Positions 27,733 through 37,399 are shown, counted from the stretch's first letter. The stretch: 64,000 nucleotides of DNA from Treponema sp. (GCA_024402695.1 JAKSTG010000008.1:29551-93550); one strand, 5' to 3'. Program-made: numbers and translations. The notes: a model not told the origin generated them from the letters alone.

Positions 27733-27836
27733 CAAAAAATGGGTCCCAGCAACGCGAGCTTGCACCAGCAGCGGCATAAGTCCTCACTTCGTTGCGGGAT
27801 GCCGCTGTGGCACAACTCGCTGCGTCCCATTTTTTG
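27733..27836. repeat. GC-rich long inverted-repeat element A
   Basis: Ends CAAAAAATGGG and CCCATTTTTTG are perfect inverses. Inside, CGAG, TTG, CCA and CAGCGGCAT pair imperfectly with CGCTGTGG and ATGCCGCTG, giving a ~100-nt hairpin. Base composition differs sharply from flanking AT-rich DNA. It may double as the der terminator. Confidence 0.7.
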
Positions 27837-27894
27837 ATTTACAGGTTTTAAGTATTTGCTTTGTTCCAATCAAACTAATATAAAGGAAAATAGA

Positions 27895-29502
27895 ATGTCA
27901 TTAATCAAAATCTCTAACTGCCGAATTGAAAATGCAACCGGAACTGTTGTTCCGAATGTGTCATGGGAAATGAAAGAAGGGGAAGCCTGGCTCGTCATTG
28001 GACCAAACGGTGGCGGTAAGGCAGATTTTGTTAATGCCATTTCAGGCGCCGCAGGAATGAAATTTTCTGTAAACGGTTCCGAAAAAGAACAGCCTTTCTT
28101 CTGCAACACTTTTGAAAATTCTGTTGAACTGGTTTCTCTGGAACGGGCCGCCCGCCTTATTCAGGAAGAACGGGAAAACGATGAATCTGATTACGTGGAA
28201 GGCGGCGTTGATATCGGTCGCACTGGCCGTGTTTTCATTGCCGAAAGTATTCCCGGAATTACAATCAAAAAGAACCAGCCACTTCCTCCTGAAGCTTATT
28301 CAATTGATGAAAGCGATGCCGTAAAACTCTGCGGCATTCAGAAAATCCTGGACCGTGGCCTTAAATACATGTCTACCGGAGAAATCCGCAGAACCCTTCT
28401 TGCCCGCGGCCTTATCAATGGGAAAAAACTCCTGGTACTTTCAGACCCATTTGCAGGTCTTGATGCAGAAAGCCGCAAAATCCTTCTGGACTTCTTTACA
28501 GATGCCGTAGAAAAACAGACTTCAGGAAGCTGCACTTCAAAAGATCCTTCGATCATTCTTGGAATGGAACGCTGGCACGAAATTCCTGATTCCATTACCC
28601 ACGTTCTGGAATTCAAAGACAAGAAAATCTCTTTCTGCGGACTTCGCTCAGATTACGAAAAGATTCTTGCAGAACGCCATGAAGAAAAAGCGGCCGGCGA
28701 AGATGCAGCCCGCAAAGACTTTGAAAATGAACTTTCACAGACCTATGCAGATACAGAAGTTCTGCAGAACGGTTCAGATGAAGATAAAGAAGAAAACAAA
28801 AGTGAAGTCCTGATTCAGATGAATGACGTAAACGTTGGCTGGGGTGACCATCACGTATTACGAAATCTGAACTGGACCCTTCACAAAAATGAACACTGGT
28901 TAATCCGCGGCCCCAACGGTTCCGGAAAAACCACGTTCCTTGAACTGATAACCGGCGACAACGGCCAGGTATATTCTAATGACGTATGGCTCTTCGGACG
29001 CAAACGCGGAACTGGCGAAAGCATCTGGGAGATTAAAGAAAAACTGGGTATCGTTTCTTACCGTATGCACGTTGAATACCGCATGGTTGGAAACACTAGC
29101 CTTCGCGATGTAATCGTGTCGGGCTTCCGTGATTCAATCGGGCTTTATGGCGCTGCTACAGACATGGAAAGCGCTGCCGCAATGAAATGGCTTCGTCTTG
29201 GTGGATTCGCAGGACGTGAATCTGTAACTTTCGGATCTTTAAGTTATGGGGAACAGCGCGCAATCCTTATTCTGCGCTCTGCCGTAAAATGTCCTGAAAT
29301 CCTGATTCTGGATGAACCATGCCATGGTCTTGATGAAGATTATCGCGAAAAGATTCTTCATCTTCTTGAAATCATCGGGCAGAACGGAACTTCAACAATG
29401 CTTCACGTTACTCACGATCCTGCAGAAAAGCTGTCGTGCGAAAAACACATTCTGGAACTGCACCCGGATGAAGATCCGATGTTCAAGATTATTGCCGAAT
29501 AA
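27895..29502 (+). CDS. Double ATP-binding-domain ABC protein, ModF/PhrA-like
   Basis: 535 residues, two ABC nucleotide-binding domains and no membrane segments. Domain 1 has a degenerate Walker A (GPNGGGKAD instead of GKS/T) and SDPFAGLD in place of the catalytic DE. Domain 2 is intact: GPNGSGKTT, FGSLSYGEQ, ILILDEPCHGLD and VTHDP. This asymmetric form is seen in ModF-like proteins of uncertain function. I start at ATG 27895, with AAGGAAAATAG upstream, rather than at 27856. It stands alone, with no permease gene adjacent. Confidence 0.8.
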   Translation: MSLIKISNCRIENATGTVVPNVSWEMKEGEAWLVIGPNGGGKADFVNAISGAAGMKFSVNGSEKEQPFFCNTFENSVELVSLERAARLIQEERENDESDYVEGGVDIGRTGRVFIAESIPGITIKKNQPLPPEAYSIDESDAVKLCGIQKILDRGLKYMSTGEIRRTLLARGLINGKKLLVLSDPFAGLDAESRKILLDFFTDAVEKQTSGSCTSKDPSIILGMERWHEIPDSITHVLEFKDKKISFCGLRSDYEKILAERHEEKAAGEDAARKDFENELSQTYADTEVLQNGSDEDKEENKSEVLIQMNDVNVGWGDHHVLRNLNWTLHKNEHWLIRGPNGSGKTTFLELITGDNGQVYSNDVWLFGRKRGTGESIWEIKEKLGIVSYRMHVEYRMVGNTSLRDVIVSGFRDSIGLYGAATDMESAAAMKWLRLGGFAGRESVTFGSLSYGEQRAILILRSAVKCPEILILDEPCHGLDEDYREKILHLLEIIGQNGTSTMLHVTHDPAEKLSCEKHILELHPDEDPMFKIIAE

Positions 29503-29811
29503 TTAAGCCGACTTCAAACCCAGAGAGCCGGCTACTTCAACTTCTACATAATTTGTGGCGATCAGACTTTCTACGCTAACGTCGAAGATCTGGGCCAGAA
29601 CCAGCAGATTGTCGATTGACGGCATGTTCTTGCCAGATTCCCAGTTGTAAATTGCCTGAGGATTCGCCATACCAAAAACTTCCTGCAAAGTACTTACAGA
29701 AATTTTATTGAATTTTCTTAATGCCTTGATTTTTGCTCCAGTTCCAGCCATATCCAGAACAGGCTTTGATATCTTTTTTGAACAGTAGATTTTTGTAATA
29801 TTGTTTGTCAT
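29503..29811 (-). CDS. XRE-family helix-turn-helix regulator
   Basis: 102 residues. HTH_3 domain at about 28-80: IKALRKFNKISVSTLQEVFG, then QAIYNWESGKNMPSIDNLLVLAQIF, with the recognition helix in the usual place. It should bind operator DNA as a dimer. GGAG lies 6 nt before ATG 29811. A 35-codon ORF and inverted repeats lie upstream on the same strand, consistent with autoregulation. No obvious toxin partner is adjacent. Confidence 0.85.
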   Translation of the reverse strand: MTNNITKIYCSKKISKPVLDMAGTGAKIKALRKFNKISVSTLQEVFGMANPQAIYNWESGKNMPSIDNLLVLAQIFDVSVESLIATNYVEVEVAGSLGLKSA

Positions 29812-29878
29812 TTTTCGCTCCGTAGTTTTTAGTTTTAGGTGGGAAGCTACGGGCAGCCCGAATGTAACGGCTTAATGA

Positions 29879-29986
29879 CTACTCGATGCTTCTCACAGAA
29901 TCAATTGAATGTTTCTGCTGTTTATGATTACGATAATGATTGACTGTTTTTAGCTGTTTTACAGTACGCACTGTCGCAATATCCAT
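29879..29986 (-). CDS. 35-residue leader-type small ORF upstream of the XRE gene
   Basis: ATG 29986 with a strong GGAGG at 29996-30000. The peptide MDIATVRTVKQLKTV...RSIE is basic and rich in His, Gln and Lys, without a membrane segment. It ends 67 nt before the XRE start. CTACGG (29847-29852) can pair with CCGTAG (29820-29825), overlapping the XRE ribosome binding site. This is the only coding signal in the 328-bp gap between the XRE and MutS-like genes. It could be a leader peptide, a small regulator or a toxin. Confidence 0.5.
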   Translation of the reverse strand: MDIATVRTVKQLKTVNHYRNHKQQKHSIDSVRSIE

Positions 29987-30012
29987 TGGTTCTGTCCTCC
30001 GCATATAAGATG

Positions 30013-30051
30013 CCGAAACCTGCGTTTCGGGTGAATATGGGTTCACCATAT
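30013..30051. promoter_or_regulatory. Two inverted repeats upstream of the leader ORF
   Basis: CCGAAAC-CTGC-GTTTCGG (30013-30030) and ATATGG-GTTCA-CCATAT (30035-30051). The second may overlap a minus-strand -10 region and is a good candidate operator for the XRE protein. Confidence 0.5.
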
Positions 30052-30139
30052 CAGATTTGACCGAAATGATTCAACCCCTTTATGTTATTTTTTTGCAATA
30101 TTAAAGCATCACTTTAATTTTTAAGAATTTATACCTATC

Positions 30140-31798
30140 CTACTCATCTTCCAGAAGCTGTTCGTAGGTTACGCCATATTTCAGGGCAATATCCATTGCA
30201 TAAGACTGCCCCACCGGTTTAGCCACTTTCACTTTAAATGAGCGTACTCCGTTTTCTGAAACTACAATCATTGAGGCAGCCTTTGAGTCAGAAGCGGCTT
30301 CTTTGTTTATCTCGTCAATGTCAAAAGCAAGCTTATGCATATGAGTGTTGTAGATAGTTCTGGCCCCTTTCTGCAAAATGGCCTTTACGGCGCCGCGAGC
30401 TATAAAATAGCCTTCTTCAAAAGACGTTGTGGAAAAACTTTCGTTTAAAAGCAGCAGGCTGTATTTAGTTGAAGCCTTGAAGGAAGTCTTGAAGCGTTTT
30501 GATTCTTCACCAAGGCGGCCCAGTTCCATTGTCTGATTTTCGTCTGCAGGGAAATGCGTAAAAATCTGATCTACAGGACTGAAACTGAAACTTTTTGCCG
30601 GAACATAAAGCCCTGCCTGAGCCAACACAAAGGCAAGTCCAGTGGCCACAGTGATTGTAGTTTTACCGCCTCTGTTGGCACCGGTCAGAATGTAAGTGCG
30701 CTTGTCTGCGTCGAATTCCAGTTCATTTCCCACAACTTCAGCAGGAGTAATTTTCTGTGTAAGTTTCAGGTTATAAAGGCCTTCAGATTTCAAAGAACGG
30801 TCTTCTGTTGAAAGTACCTGTGGCTTTGTAAAAATGAATCCCTTGTTTTTAAGCCCCTCAATGTATTCAGCAAACTTTACATAAAACAGAAGTTCCGGCA
30901 GAAGATTGTTGATAATCACGTTGATGCTTACGCTTGCGTATTCCGAAAGGCTGTTTCTGAGTCTTTTGCAGGTGTCGCGCAGAACGCCGGAAGCAATACG
31001 GTCCAGGGAACGGACAACTTCAGTTGTTCCGTTTACAGGCATAATAATTCCGTTGAAAAGTGCCATATTCCGCAAATTAAGATCGGCCCATTCCGTGTCG
31101 GATGAAAACTTGTAGGCTCCGTCCCAGTCGGCTCCATCCTCTTCGTTTTTGTATTTATAGGCATCAATCATGTTGTGAAATATTTTTGAATTCTTGAAAG
31201 GCTTCCTGTTCACGGAATTGATTCCGATTTCCACAGGTTCCATTTTTGAATTCAAATTGATTCCGATTGTAAGGGATTTGATTTCAGATGCGTCCATTTT
31301 AAGTTCTGCAATGTCTTTTTTCATTGCGGCAAAATTGCCGGCTTTATGGATTTTCATTACATAATCGCGGATGCTGATAAGTCCTTCAGATTTGATTTCG
31401 CTTGAAGAAAGACAGTCGGAAATTTCTTCCACACAGGTAATGTAATCGCCCAGGTCACCAAGACGGTGAAGCAGCTGCCAGATTCCCGCTGCGTCACTTT
31501 CTCTGTTCAGACTGGAAAACTGGCGGATGTAATCCACTTTTTCCAAAAGTTTAAGCATGCGCTCGCGGATTGCAGGGTTATTCAGAATGTCTTCAAAAAC
31601 ATCAAGACGATATTTCAGTACTTCTTCCTTGCGGGAAAGCTGCGAAAGAATATGAAGAGCCACATCCTGTTCGCTTCTCTTTTCGGTAACAAGTCCGCAA
31701 ATTTCATTCAAAGAAAGATCGTGGATTGTTTCGTCCGACATCTGGATATATTCAGGGTCTACACCCTCGGGACAAAGAAGACTGATTGGTGATTTCAT
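30140..31798 (-). CDS. MutS-like ATPase (domain V family, no mismatch-binding domain)
   Basis: 552 residues. The C-terminal ATPase has Walker A TGANRGGKTT, FTHFPADENQTMELGRL, Walker B LLLLNESFSTTSFEEG and NTHMHKLAFDI, the order of MutS domain V. The N-terminal half is helical, like lever/clamp domains. It lacks the mismatch-recognition domain of MutS1 and the Smr nuclease of MutS2, so it belongs to the less studied short MutS-related group. A role in recombination or DNA junction handling is possible but unproven. AAGGAAT precedes the ATG. Confidence 0.8.
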   Translation of the reverse strand: MKSPISLLCPEGVDPEYIQMSDETIHDLSLNEICGLVTEKRSEQDVALHILSQLSRKEEVLKYRLDVFEDILNNPAIRERMLKLLEKVDYIRQFSSLNRESDAAGIWQLLHRLGDLGDYITCVEEISDCLSSSEIKSEGLISIRDYVMKIHKAGNFAAMKKDIAELKMDASEIKSLTIGINLNSKMEPVEIGINSVNRKPFKNSKIFHNMIDAYKYKNEEDGADWDGAYKFSSDTEWADLNLRNMALFNGIIMPVNGTTEVVRSLDRIASGVLRDTCKRLRNSLSEYASVSINVIINNLLPELLFYVKFAEYIEGLKNKGFIFTKPQVLSTEDRSLKSEGLYNLKLTQKITPAEVVGNELEFDADKRTYILTGANRGGKTTITVATGLAFVLAQAGLYVPAKSFSFSPVDQIFTHFPADENQTMELGRLGEESKRFKTSFKASTKYSLLLLNESFSTTSFEEGYFIARGAVKAILQKGARTIYNTHMHKLAFDIDEINKEAASDSKAASMIVVSENGVRSFKVKVAKPVGQSYAMDIALKYGVTYEQLLEDE

Positions 31799-31948
31799 TT
31801 TTATATTCCTTAAACTTTAATAACTCCCAAATTCTAGGATAGAAACGATTTTAGGTCAAATTTTTAGTTTTTTTTCTATATGGGGTGAAACTCGTATATA
31901 AATTTTTTTAGAAAATATGTATATTTTTTTATGAGGGGTGTTTAAAAA

Positions 31949-32158
31949 ATGTCGAAAATCTTCGATAAGTTTTATATGATGCTTTTATCTTTTGCTTTTG
32001 TCCTTTTAGGATTATCAATCATCGTATTAAACTTAATTACAAAAACAGCAAGCCTTACAGGATTTGCAATCGTTTTTATAATTCTCGGAGTAATTGCAGG
32101 TCTGATTTGCTTCCTTGGTTACAACAAAAAGCGCACAGAATACAGCAAATCAGAATAG
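31949..32158 (+). CDS. Small two-helix membrane protein
   Basis: 69 residues with two hydrophobic segments (about 9-30 and 38-58) and a basic C-terminal tail. A GAGGGGTG ribosome binding site precedes the ATG, supporting real expression. It overlaps the end of the convergent gene 32150 by 9 bp. Upstream 31800-31940 is very AT-rich with T tracts. Function unknown. Confidence 0.6.
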   Translation: MSKIFDKFYMMLLSFAFVLLGLSIIVLNLITKTASLTGFAIVFIILGVIAGLICFLGYNKKRTEYSKSE

Positions 32159-33061
32159 ATCCAGAGTATTATCCAGATAAATCTTCTCGCGCGCGTTAAG
32201 CTGATATTCAGGCTTTGTCATGTAATAAAGTATGAATTCAAGCAGCAGTGCACTTCCAAGACTTCTTCCTTCAATCTTAAAATTGCTGAATCCGGCAGGC
32301 ATGTACTTTTCCCGAATATCATCAATCCCAATAAATCCTTCATTCAGCTTTGCCTTTGAGAAGAGATAACCTTCTTCAGACCCAGGCGAAGTACATTCCC
32401 ACTGTGGAACATTCTGTCCAAGACACCTTTGGCTCACGTTTTCGTAACATATTCTGCGATTTTTACAGCCAAACCAGCAGCATTCGTTGCACAAAAACTC
32501 AATTTTAGACTTCAAAACTTCATCATCCGGCTGGCCCCAGGAACCGAAAAGCCTTTCATCTTTGTTCAGCCGGAAATCAGGAACAACAAAGCTGAACTCA
32601 GGTCTTTTCACTTCAGCCATGAAAGAATCCCAGTCTGTAAGGACCTTTGTGGTTGAGGAAACAAAATAGAAATGAGGATAGTTTTTACAGATATAATCCA
32701 GAAGCAGATCTGAATGGAGGATTATTCCGTTTTCGGGACCGCAGAAAAGCTCGCAAAGGCGGTTACATTTTCTGTCATCCAGGTGATTTTCTGTCAGAAG
32801 GGAATTGCTGAAAGTAAGGCGGGCTGAAACGCCAAAATCCCGGCAAAGGTCCAGGACACTCCGCTCAATTCCGTTCTGCCCGAAACCTGCTCTTCCACCG
32901 CCCCATAAGCAATCCGCAGGGGCGCCATAAATGGAACCGATCTGGCAGAAGTCATAAAACCAGTCCCGGTGTTCATAAAAAAGAGGAAGAAAGACTTTGT
33001 AAAAATCGAAAAACTCAAAAAGTCCCGGAAGATGAAAACGGGAAATTCCCTTAGACTGCAT
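32150..33061 (-). CDS. U32-peptidase-like TIM-barrel protein (tentative)
   Basis: 303 residues. The order of motifs resembles U32 family proteins: a strand FVVPDFRLNKDE, a Cys cluster in CNECCWFGCKNRRIC and a later RC, then FSNFKIEGRSLGSA, similar to the family LKIEGR segment. The Cys set could hold an Fe-S cluster, as in UbiU/UbiV/TrhP-type U32 proteins. TATAAT lies exactly 6 nt before the ATG with no ribosome binding site, so the mRNA is predicted to be leaderless. It is divergent from the hydrogenase gene, 60 bp away. Confidence 0.5.
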   Translation of the reverse strand: MQSKGISRFHLPGLFEFFDFYKVFLPLFYEHRDWFYDFCQIGSIYGAPADCLWGGGRAGFGQNGIERSVLDLCRDFGVSARLTFSNSLLTENHLDDRKCNRLCELFCGPENGIILHSDLLLDYICKNYPHFYFVSSTTKVLTDWDSFMAEVKRPEFSFVVPDFRLNKDERLFGSWGQPDDEVLKSKIEFLCNECCWFGCKNRRICYENVSQRCLGQNVPQWECTSPGSEEGYLFSKAKLNEGFIGIDDIREKYMPAGFSNFKIEGRSLGSALLLEFILYYMTKPEYQLNAREKIYLDNTLDLF

Positions 33062-33121
33062 ACAGATATTATATCTTAAATATGCTATACTTTCTGCGAT
33101 TTTTATTTTTCGGAGTTGCCC

Positions 33122-34612
33122 ATGTTAAACATCAACAACAACGCAAACCAGATCAAGACTGAAATTCTTGTTCGCATTATTAAACTGATGCTTGAAGACA
33201 ACCTTATCCGTGGTGTTCATTACATTCCAAAACAGATGGCTCCGAAAGACAGAGAACCTTTTACCTGCTGTATTTATCACGACCGTGAAATTCTGCGCCA
33301 GCGCGTAATTGCAAGACTGGGTTGTTCTGTAGAAGGACTTGATGAAGACGCCGCCCTTGCAGACTTCGCACAGGAAGCTATGTGGCGCGAAAGCCCAACC
33401 TGGCCTATGCTTACTGTTCTGCACGAAGCCTGTAACGCCTGTGTTCACACAAAGTATATGGTTACCAACGCCTGCCAGGGCTGTCTGGCCCGTCCATGTA
33501 CAATGAACTGTCCTAAAAAAGCAATCACGGTTTCAAACCATCACGCAAAAATCGACGAAAACATGTGTTCCAACTGCGGACTTTGTATGCAGAACTGTCC
33601 GTACCACGCAATCATCAAGATTCCTGTTCCATGTGAAGAAGCCTGTCCTGTTGGAGCAATTTCAAAAGACGAAACAGGACGCGAAGTTATCGACTTCCAC
33701 AAATGTATTTTCTGCGGAAACTGTATGAGAAGCTGTCCTTTCGGCGCCATGATGGACAAAAGTCAGATTGTAGACGTTCTTAAACACATTATGAACGGCC
33801 GCAAAGTTACTGCCATCTATGCGCCTTCAATTGCTTCACAGTTCAAGACTCCATGCGGAAACCTTGAACAGGCTTTGAAGACTGCAGGTTTTACCGGCGT
33901 TCTTGAAGTTGCCGTTGGAGCTGACATCTGTGCCGACAAAGAAGCAAAAGAATTTACCGAACGCATGGAAAGAGGCGATAAGCTTATGACCACTTCCTGC
34001 TGTTCAGCTTATGTTCGCGCCGTAAGAAAACATGTTCCGGACCTGGTGCCTTGTATCAGCGAAACAAGAAGTCCAATGCACTACACTGCCGAAATTGCAA
34101 AGAAAGAAGATCCTGAATGCGTTACTGTTTTCATCGGGCCTTGTATTGCAAAGCGCCGCGAAGGTATGGACGACCCGATGGTAGACTACGTTCTGAGCGT
34201 TGAAGAAATCAATGCCCTTTTCATTGCAAAGGAAATTGATCCTGTAAATATCGAAATCACAGATCCTGAAATTCTGAACAAGAAGATTGTGCCTACTGCC
34301 AGCGGAAGAAACTTTGCCCAGAGCGGTGGAGTTGCTGCCAGCATCAAGGCTCGTCTTGCAGATCCTGAAATTCTTCGTCCTACACTGATCAACGGTCTGA
34401 ACAAAAAAGGTATGGCTCAGCTCATGATGTACGGAAAAATCAATTCCGGAAAAATGGCCACACCGCAAAACTGCGCAAACCTTGTTGAAGTTATGGCCTG
34501 TGAAGGCGGTTGTATTGCAGGTCCTGGAGTAATCGTTAATCCGAATGTGGCTCTGGGTCAGCTGAACAAATACGTTGCCGACGGAAATCAGGAAGAACCT
34601 TCTAAAGTATAA
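33122..34612 (+). CDS. [FeFe] hydrogenase, monomeric with ferredoxin-type clusters
   Basis: 496 residues. A Cys-rich N-terminal region is followed by at least two 4Fe-4S motifs (CSNCGLCMQNC; CIFCGNCMRSC). The H-cluster domain then has L1 TTSCCSAY, L2 GPCIAKRRE and L3 MACEGGCIAGPG. It reduces protons or oxidises H2 via ferredoxin in the cytoplasm. L1 has SCCSA rather than the usual SCCPA/SCCPG, suggesting a non-group-A type. ATG 33122 has CGGAG upstream; a TTG at 33116 is not needed. No HydE/F/G maturase gene is in the window. Confidence 0.9.
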   Translation: MLNINNNANQIKTEILVRIIKLMLEDNLIRGVHYIPKQMAPKDREPFTCCIYHDREILRQRVIARLGCSVEGLDEDAALADFAQEAMWRESPTWPMLTVLHEACNACVHTKYMVTNACQGCLARPCTMNCPKKAITVSNHHAKIDENMCSNCGLCMQNCPYHAIIKIPVPCEEACPVGAISKDETGREVIDFHKCIFCGNCMRSCPFGAMMDKSQIVDVLKHIMNGRKVTAIYAPSIASQFKTPCGNLEQALKTAGFTGVLEVAVGADICADKEAKEFTERMERGDKLMTTSCCSAYVRAVRKHVPDLVPCISETRSPMHYTAEIAKKEDPECVTVFIGPCIAKRREGMDDPMVDYVLSVEEINALFIAKEIDPVNIEITDPEILNKKIVPTASGRNFAQSGGVAASIKARLADPEILRPTLINGLNKKGMAQLMMYGKINSGKMATPQNCANLVEVMACEGGCIAGPGVIVNPNVALGQLNKYVADGNQEEPSKV

Positions 34613-34623
34613 TTCCGAGTTCT

Positions 34624-35811
34624 TTACTGCAGCTGATTGATTTCGTCCAAAAGCTGAGCATAGAATTTTCTTACATCATTTCTCTTGAACATTCCGCCCT
34701 GAAGGGACATGTGATCGCCTTTATAAACAGGCATTATGTTCCACATTCCCCGTTCTGCACGACCTGGAACATATTCACAATGAGGCTGTCCAAAAGGATA
34801 AGTTGCGGAAAATGTATTTACAAGTCCATCATTTTCGCGCCATTCCATGCCAATTGTAATACCGTCACCCACTCCAGTGTAATGGCCCATACGTTCTGAA
34901 TCGGCACGGTAAAAGATTTCCATTCTTGAACGGTCTGGCGTGTAGGAGCCGTCTTCATGCCGAATAGAACTTGAACAGGGAATTGAAAAATAGAAAAGGT
35001 TTTCCGGAAGTGAAAGAGTTTCGTTCAGTTCCTTTGCCCGGTCCAGATGCATATCATGGGCAGCGAAATCTTTTTCGCTTCGTTTATCGTCTGCGGGAGC
35101 CAGTTCTCCCCGTCTGCTTTCAGAAATGATTTTTTCAATAGGACGGAACTTAATGTCAGGATCTGCATAATAGGCGCTGGTTCCGTTATGAGGAGCGGCC
35201 AGAGTAATTACAGAATAAATCCAGTCGGCTTTACCACCGGTAAACAGCGGTGAAACTTCCCCGGCCGGTGTAACGGAAGTCTCTTTTATTTCGCCTTTAT
35301 CCAGAAGACTTATCAAAGTTCTGATTGTGGCGCCTCCAAAGGAGTGTCCCAGAATATTTATTTTATCTTTTGAATTCCAGGCAGGAACAAGAGACTGTCC
35401 CGTAAAATCTTTTCCGAATCGTTCATGTCCCATTTCTTCACTGTGAGCTTTTCCATAATCGACCCGGGTTCCTGTAAGCTGTGCATAAAGTTCGCAGGCT
35501 CTGTCCCAGGCACTTCCAATTGGATCCACTGAAGCAGCATAGGAATCAAATCCTTCAGACTTCAAGTAAGCCATCAGATCTCCGTTTAACATTCCCCAGT
35601 AAGGCATGCTTTTATATCTTTCGTCATAGCTGCCCCAGCCCTGGAATCCGTGACAGAAAACGAATCTGTAACTGGTGTTCCATTTTTCTTTATTAAGTGA
35701 AACTTTTGGTTTTATTGTTCTTGGAATATAAAGCCAGCTAAGGAAAGCGGCGCACAATATCAACGGAATGGAAATAAGGATAATCAGAGAAATACGAAAC
35801 GACTTTTTCAT
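34624..35811 (-). CDS. Membrane-anchored lipase of the Staphylococcus/Geobacillus (I.5/I.6) type
   Basis: 395 residues. An N-terminal membrane anchor or signal (about 6-28) leads to an alpha/beta hydrolase fold. FVFCHGFQGWG forms the oxyanion region, SAWDRACELYAQLTGTRVDYG is characteristic of I.5/I.6 lipases, and INILGHSFGGATIRTL has the nucleophile Ser. A late Asp and His region (GENDGLVN; GDHMSL) fits the triad. It probably hydrolyses acylglycerols at the envelope. TATAAT lies 9 nt before the ATG with no ribosome binding site. It converges on the hydrogenase gene. Confidence 0.85.
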   Translation of the reverse strand: MKKSFRISLIILISIPLILCAAFLSWLYIPRTIKPKVSLNKEKWNTSYRFVFCHGFQGWGSYDERYKSMPYWGMLNGDLMAYLKSEGFDSYAASVDPIGSAWDRACELYAQLTGTRVDYGKAHSEEMGHERFGKDFTGQSLVPAWNSKDKINILGHSFGGATIRTLISLLDKGEIKETSVTPAGEVSPLFTGGKADWIYSVITLAAPHNGTSAYYADPDIKFRPIEKIISESRRGELAPADDKRSEKDFAAHDMHLDRAKELNETLSLPENLFYFSIPCSSSIRHEDGSYTPDRSRMEIFYRADSERMGHYTGVGDGITIGMEWRENDGLVNTFSATYPFGQPHCEYVPGRAERGMWNIMPVYKGDHMSLQGGMFKRNDVRKFYAQLLDEINQLQ

Positions 35812-35978
35812 TATGATACAATTATATCAACTACTGGAGATTTTCGTATAAGTTGAATTTCTTAATAGCCGTAAAATTTCGTTATTCCCCCCAAGGATAT
35901 ACAATTTTTCTTTCCCTAGGTATTATTAAATGAGTATTTTTAAAGATAACCAGTAATGAATCATCAGGAGGTTTATAC

Positions 35979-36995
35979 ATGTCTATTTTAGTTACAGGCG
36001 GTGCCGGATTTATTGGAAGTCATACTGTTGTTGAACTTCAGAACGCAGGTTATGACGTTATTGTTCTTGATAACCTTGTGAACTCAAGCGAAAAATCACT
36101 GGAAAGAGTTGAAAAAATCACTGGAAAGAAAGTTAAATTCTACAAAGCTGATATTTTGGACCGTGATGCCCTGAACAAAATCTTTGATGCAGAAAAAATC
36201 GATTCTGTAATTCACTTTGCAGGTCTTAAAGCGGTTGGTGAATCAGTTGCAAAACCTTGGGAATACTACGAAAACAATATTGCCGGAACTCTTACTCTTG
36301 TTGATGTAATGAGAAAGCATAACTGCAAAAACATTATCTTCTCGTCTTCGGCAACAGTTTACGGAGACCCAGCCTTTATTCCTATTACAGAAGAATGTCC
36401 AAAAGGACAGTGTACAAACCCATACGGATGGACAAAATCTATGCTGGAACAGATTTTAAGCGACATGCAGAAAGCTGATCCTGAATGGAACGTAATCCTT
36501 CTTCGTTACTTCAACCCAATCGGAGCCCACAAATCGGGAACTATGGGTGAAAATCCAAACGGAATTCCAAACAACCTTATGCCTTACGTAACACAGGTTG
36601 CTGTAGGCAAACTGAAGGAACTGGGCGTATTCGGAAACGACTATGACACTCCAGACGGAACAGGGGTTCGCGACTACATTCACGTTGTAGACCTGGCAAA
36701 CGGCCATGTTAAAGCTCTGAAAAAAATCGAAGAAAAAGCAGGGCTCTGCATCTACAACCTGGGAACAGGACACGGTTATTCAGTTCTGGACATTGTTCAC
36801 AACTTCGAAGAAGCAACTGGTGTAAGAATCCCATATTCAATCAAAGCCCGCCGTCCTGGAGACATTGCAACCTGTTATGCAGATCCTGCAAAAGCAGAAA
36901 AAGAACTTGGCTGGAAAGCTCAGTACGGAATCAAAGAAATGTGTGAAGATTCCTGGAGATGGCAGTCAAACAACCCTAACGGCTACGAAGACTAA
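35979..36995 (+). CDS. galE: UDP-glucose 4-epimerase
   Basis: 338 residues, full length. An extended SDR with NAD-binding [18 protein letters not shown] (Ser) and the catalytic Tyr/Lys in YGWTKSM. It interconverts UDP-glucose and UDP-galactose for the Leloir pathway and for surface glycan synthesis. A strong AGGAGG ribosome binding site precedes the ATG. It is followed 20 bp later by the NifX-like gene on the same strand, though the functions are not obviously linked. Confidence 0.95.
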   Translation: MSILVTGGAGFIGSHTVVELQNAGYDVIVLDNLVNSSEKSLERVEKITGKKVKFYKADILDRDALNKIFDAEKIDSVIHFAGLKAVGESVAKPWEYYENNIAGTLTLVDVMRKHNCKNIIFSSSATVYGDPAFIPITEECPKGQCTNPYGWTKSMLEQILSDMQKADPEWNVILLRYFNPIGAHKSGTMGENPNGIPNNLMPYVTQVAVGKLKELGVFGNDYDTPDGTGVRDYIHVVDLANGHVKALKKIEEKAGLCIYNLGTGHGYSVLDIVHNFEEATGVRIPYSIKARRPGDIATCYADPAKAEKELGWKAQYGIKEMCEDSWRWQSNNPNGYED

Positions 36996-37015
36996 TTTTT
37001 ACCAAAGGATATTTT

Positions 37016-37399
37016 ATGAGAATTGCAGTTACATACGATTCAAATACTGGAGACATTTTCCAGCACTTCGGACATACAGCACAGTTCAAACTGTATGATG
37101 TTGAAGACAAGAAAATTGTAAATCAGCAGGTTGCAGACACAAATGGTTCAGGCCACGGCGCCCTTGCAGGTTTCCTTAAAGAAGCTAAAGCAGACATCTT
37201 AATCTGTGGCGGAATTGGCGGAGGAGCTCAGGCCGCCCTGGCAGAAGCAGGAATCCAGCTATTTGGCGGAGTAAGCGGAAATGCAGACAATGCAGTCCAG
37301 TCTTACCTGAACGGATTTCTTATTTTCAATCCAAACGTAAAATGTGACCATCACGATCACGGGGAAGGTCATAATTGTGGCGAACACAGCTGCCACTAA
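37016..37399 (+). CDS. NifB/NifX-family (dinitrogenase FeMo-cofactor biosynthesis-like) protein
   Basis: 127 residues. A ribonuclease-H-like NifX fold: MRIAVTYDSNTGDIFQHFGH, LICGGIGGGAQAAL and GVSGNADNAV are family motifs. The His/Cys-rich tail (CDHHDHGEGHNCGEHSCH) could bind a metal. No nitrogenase genes are present, and these stand-alone proteins are common in anaerobes with no known role. AAAGGATA lies upstream. It shares the strand with the flavoredoxin-rubredoxin gene 28 bp downstream, suggesting an iron or redox function. Confidence 0.82.
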   Translation: MRIAVTYDSNTGDIFQHFGHTAQFKLYDVEDKKIVNQQVADTNGSGHGALAGFLKEAKADILICGGIGGGAQAALAEAGIQLFGGVSGNADNAVQSYLNGFLIFNPNVKCDHHDHGEGHNCGEHSCH

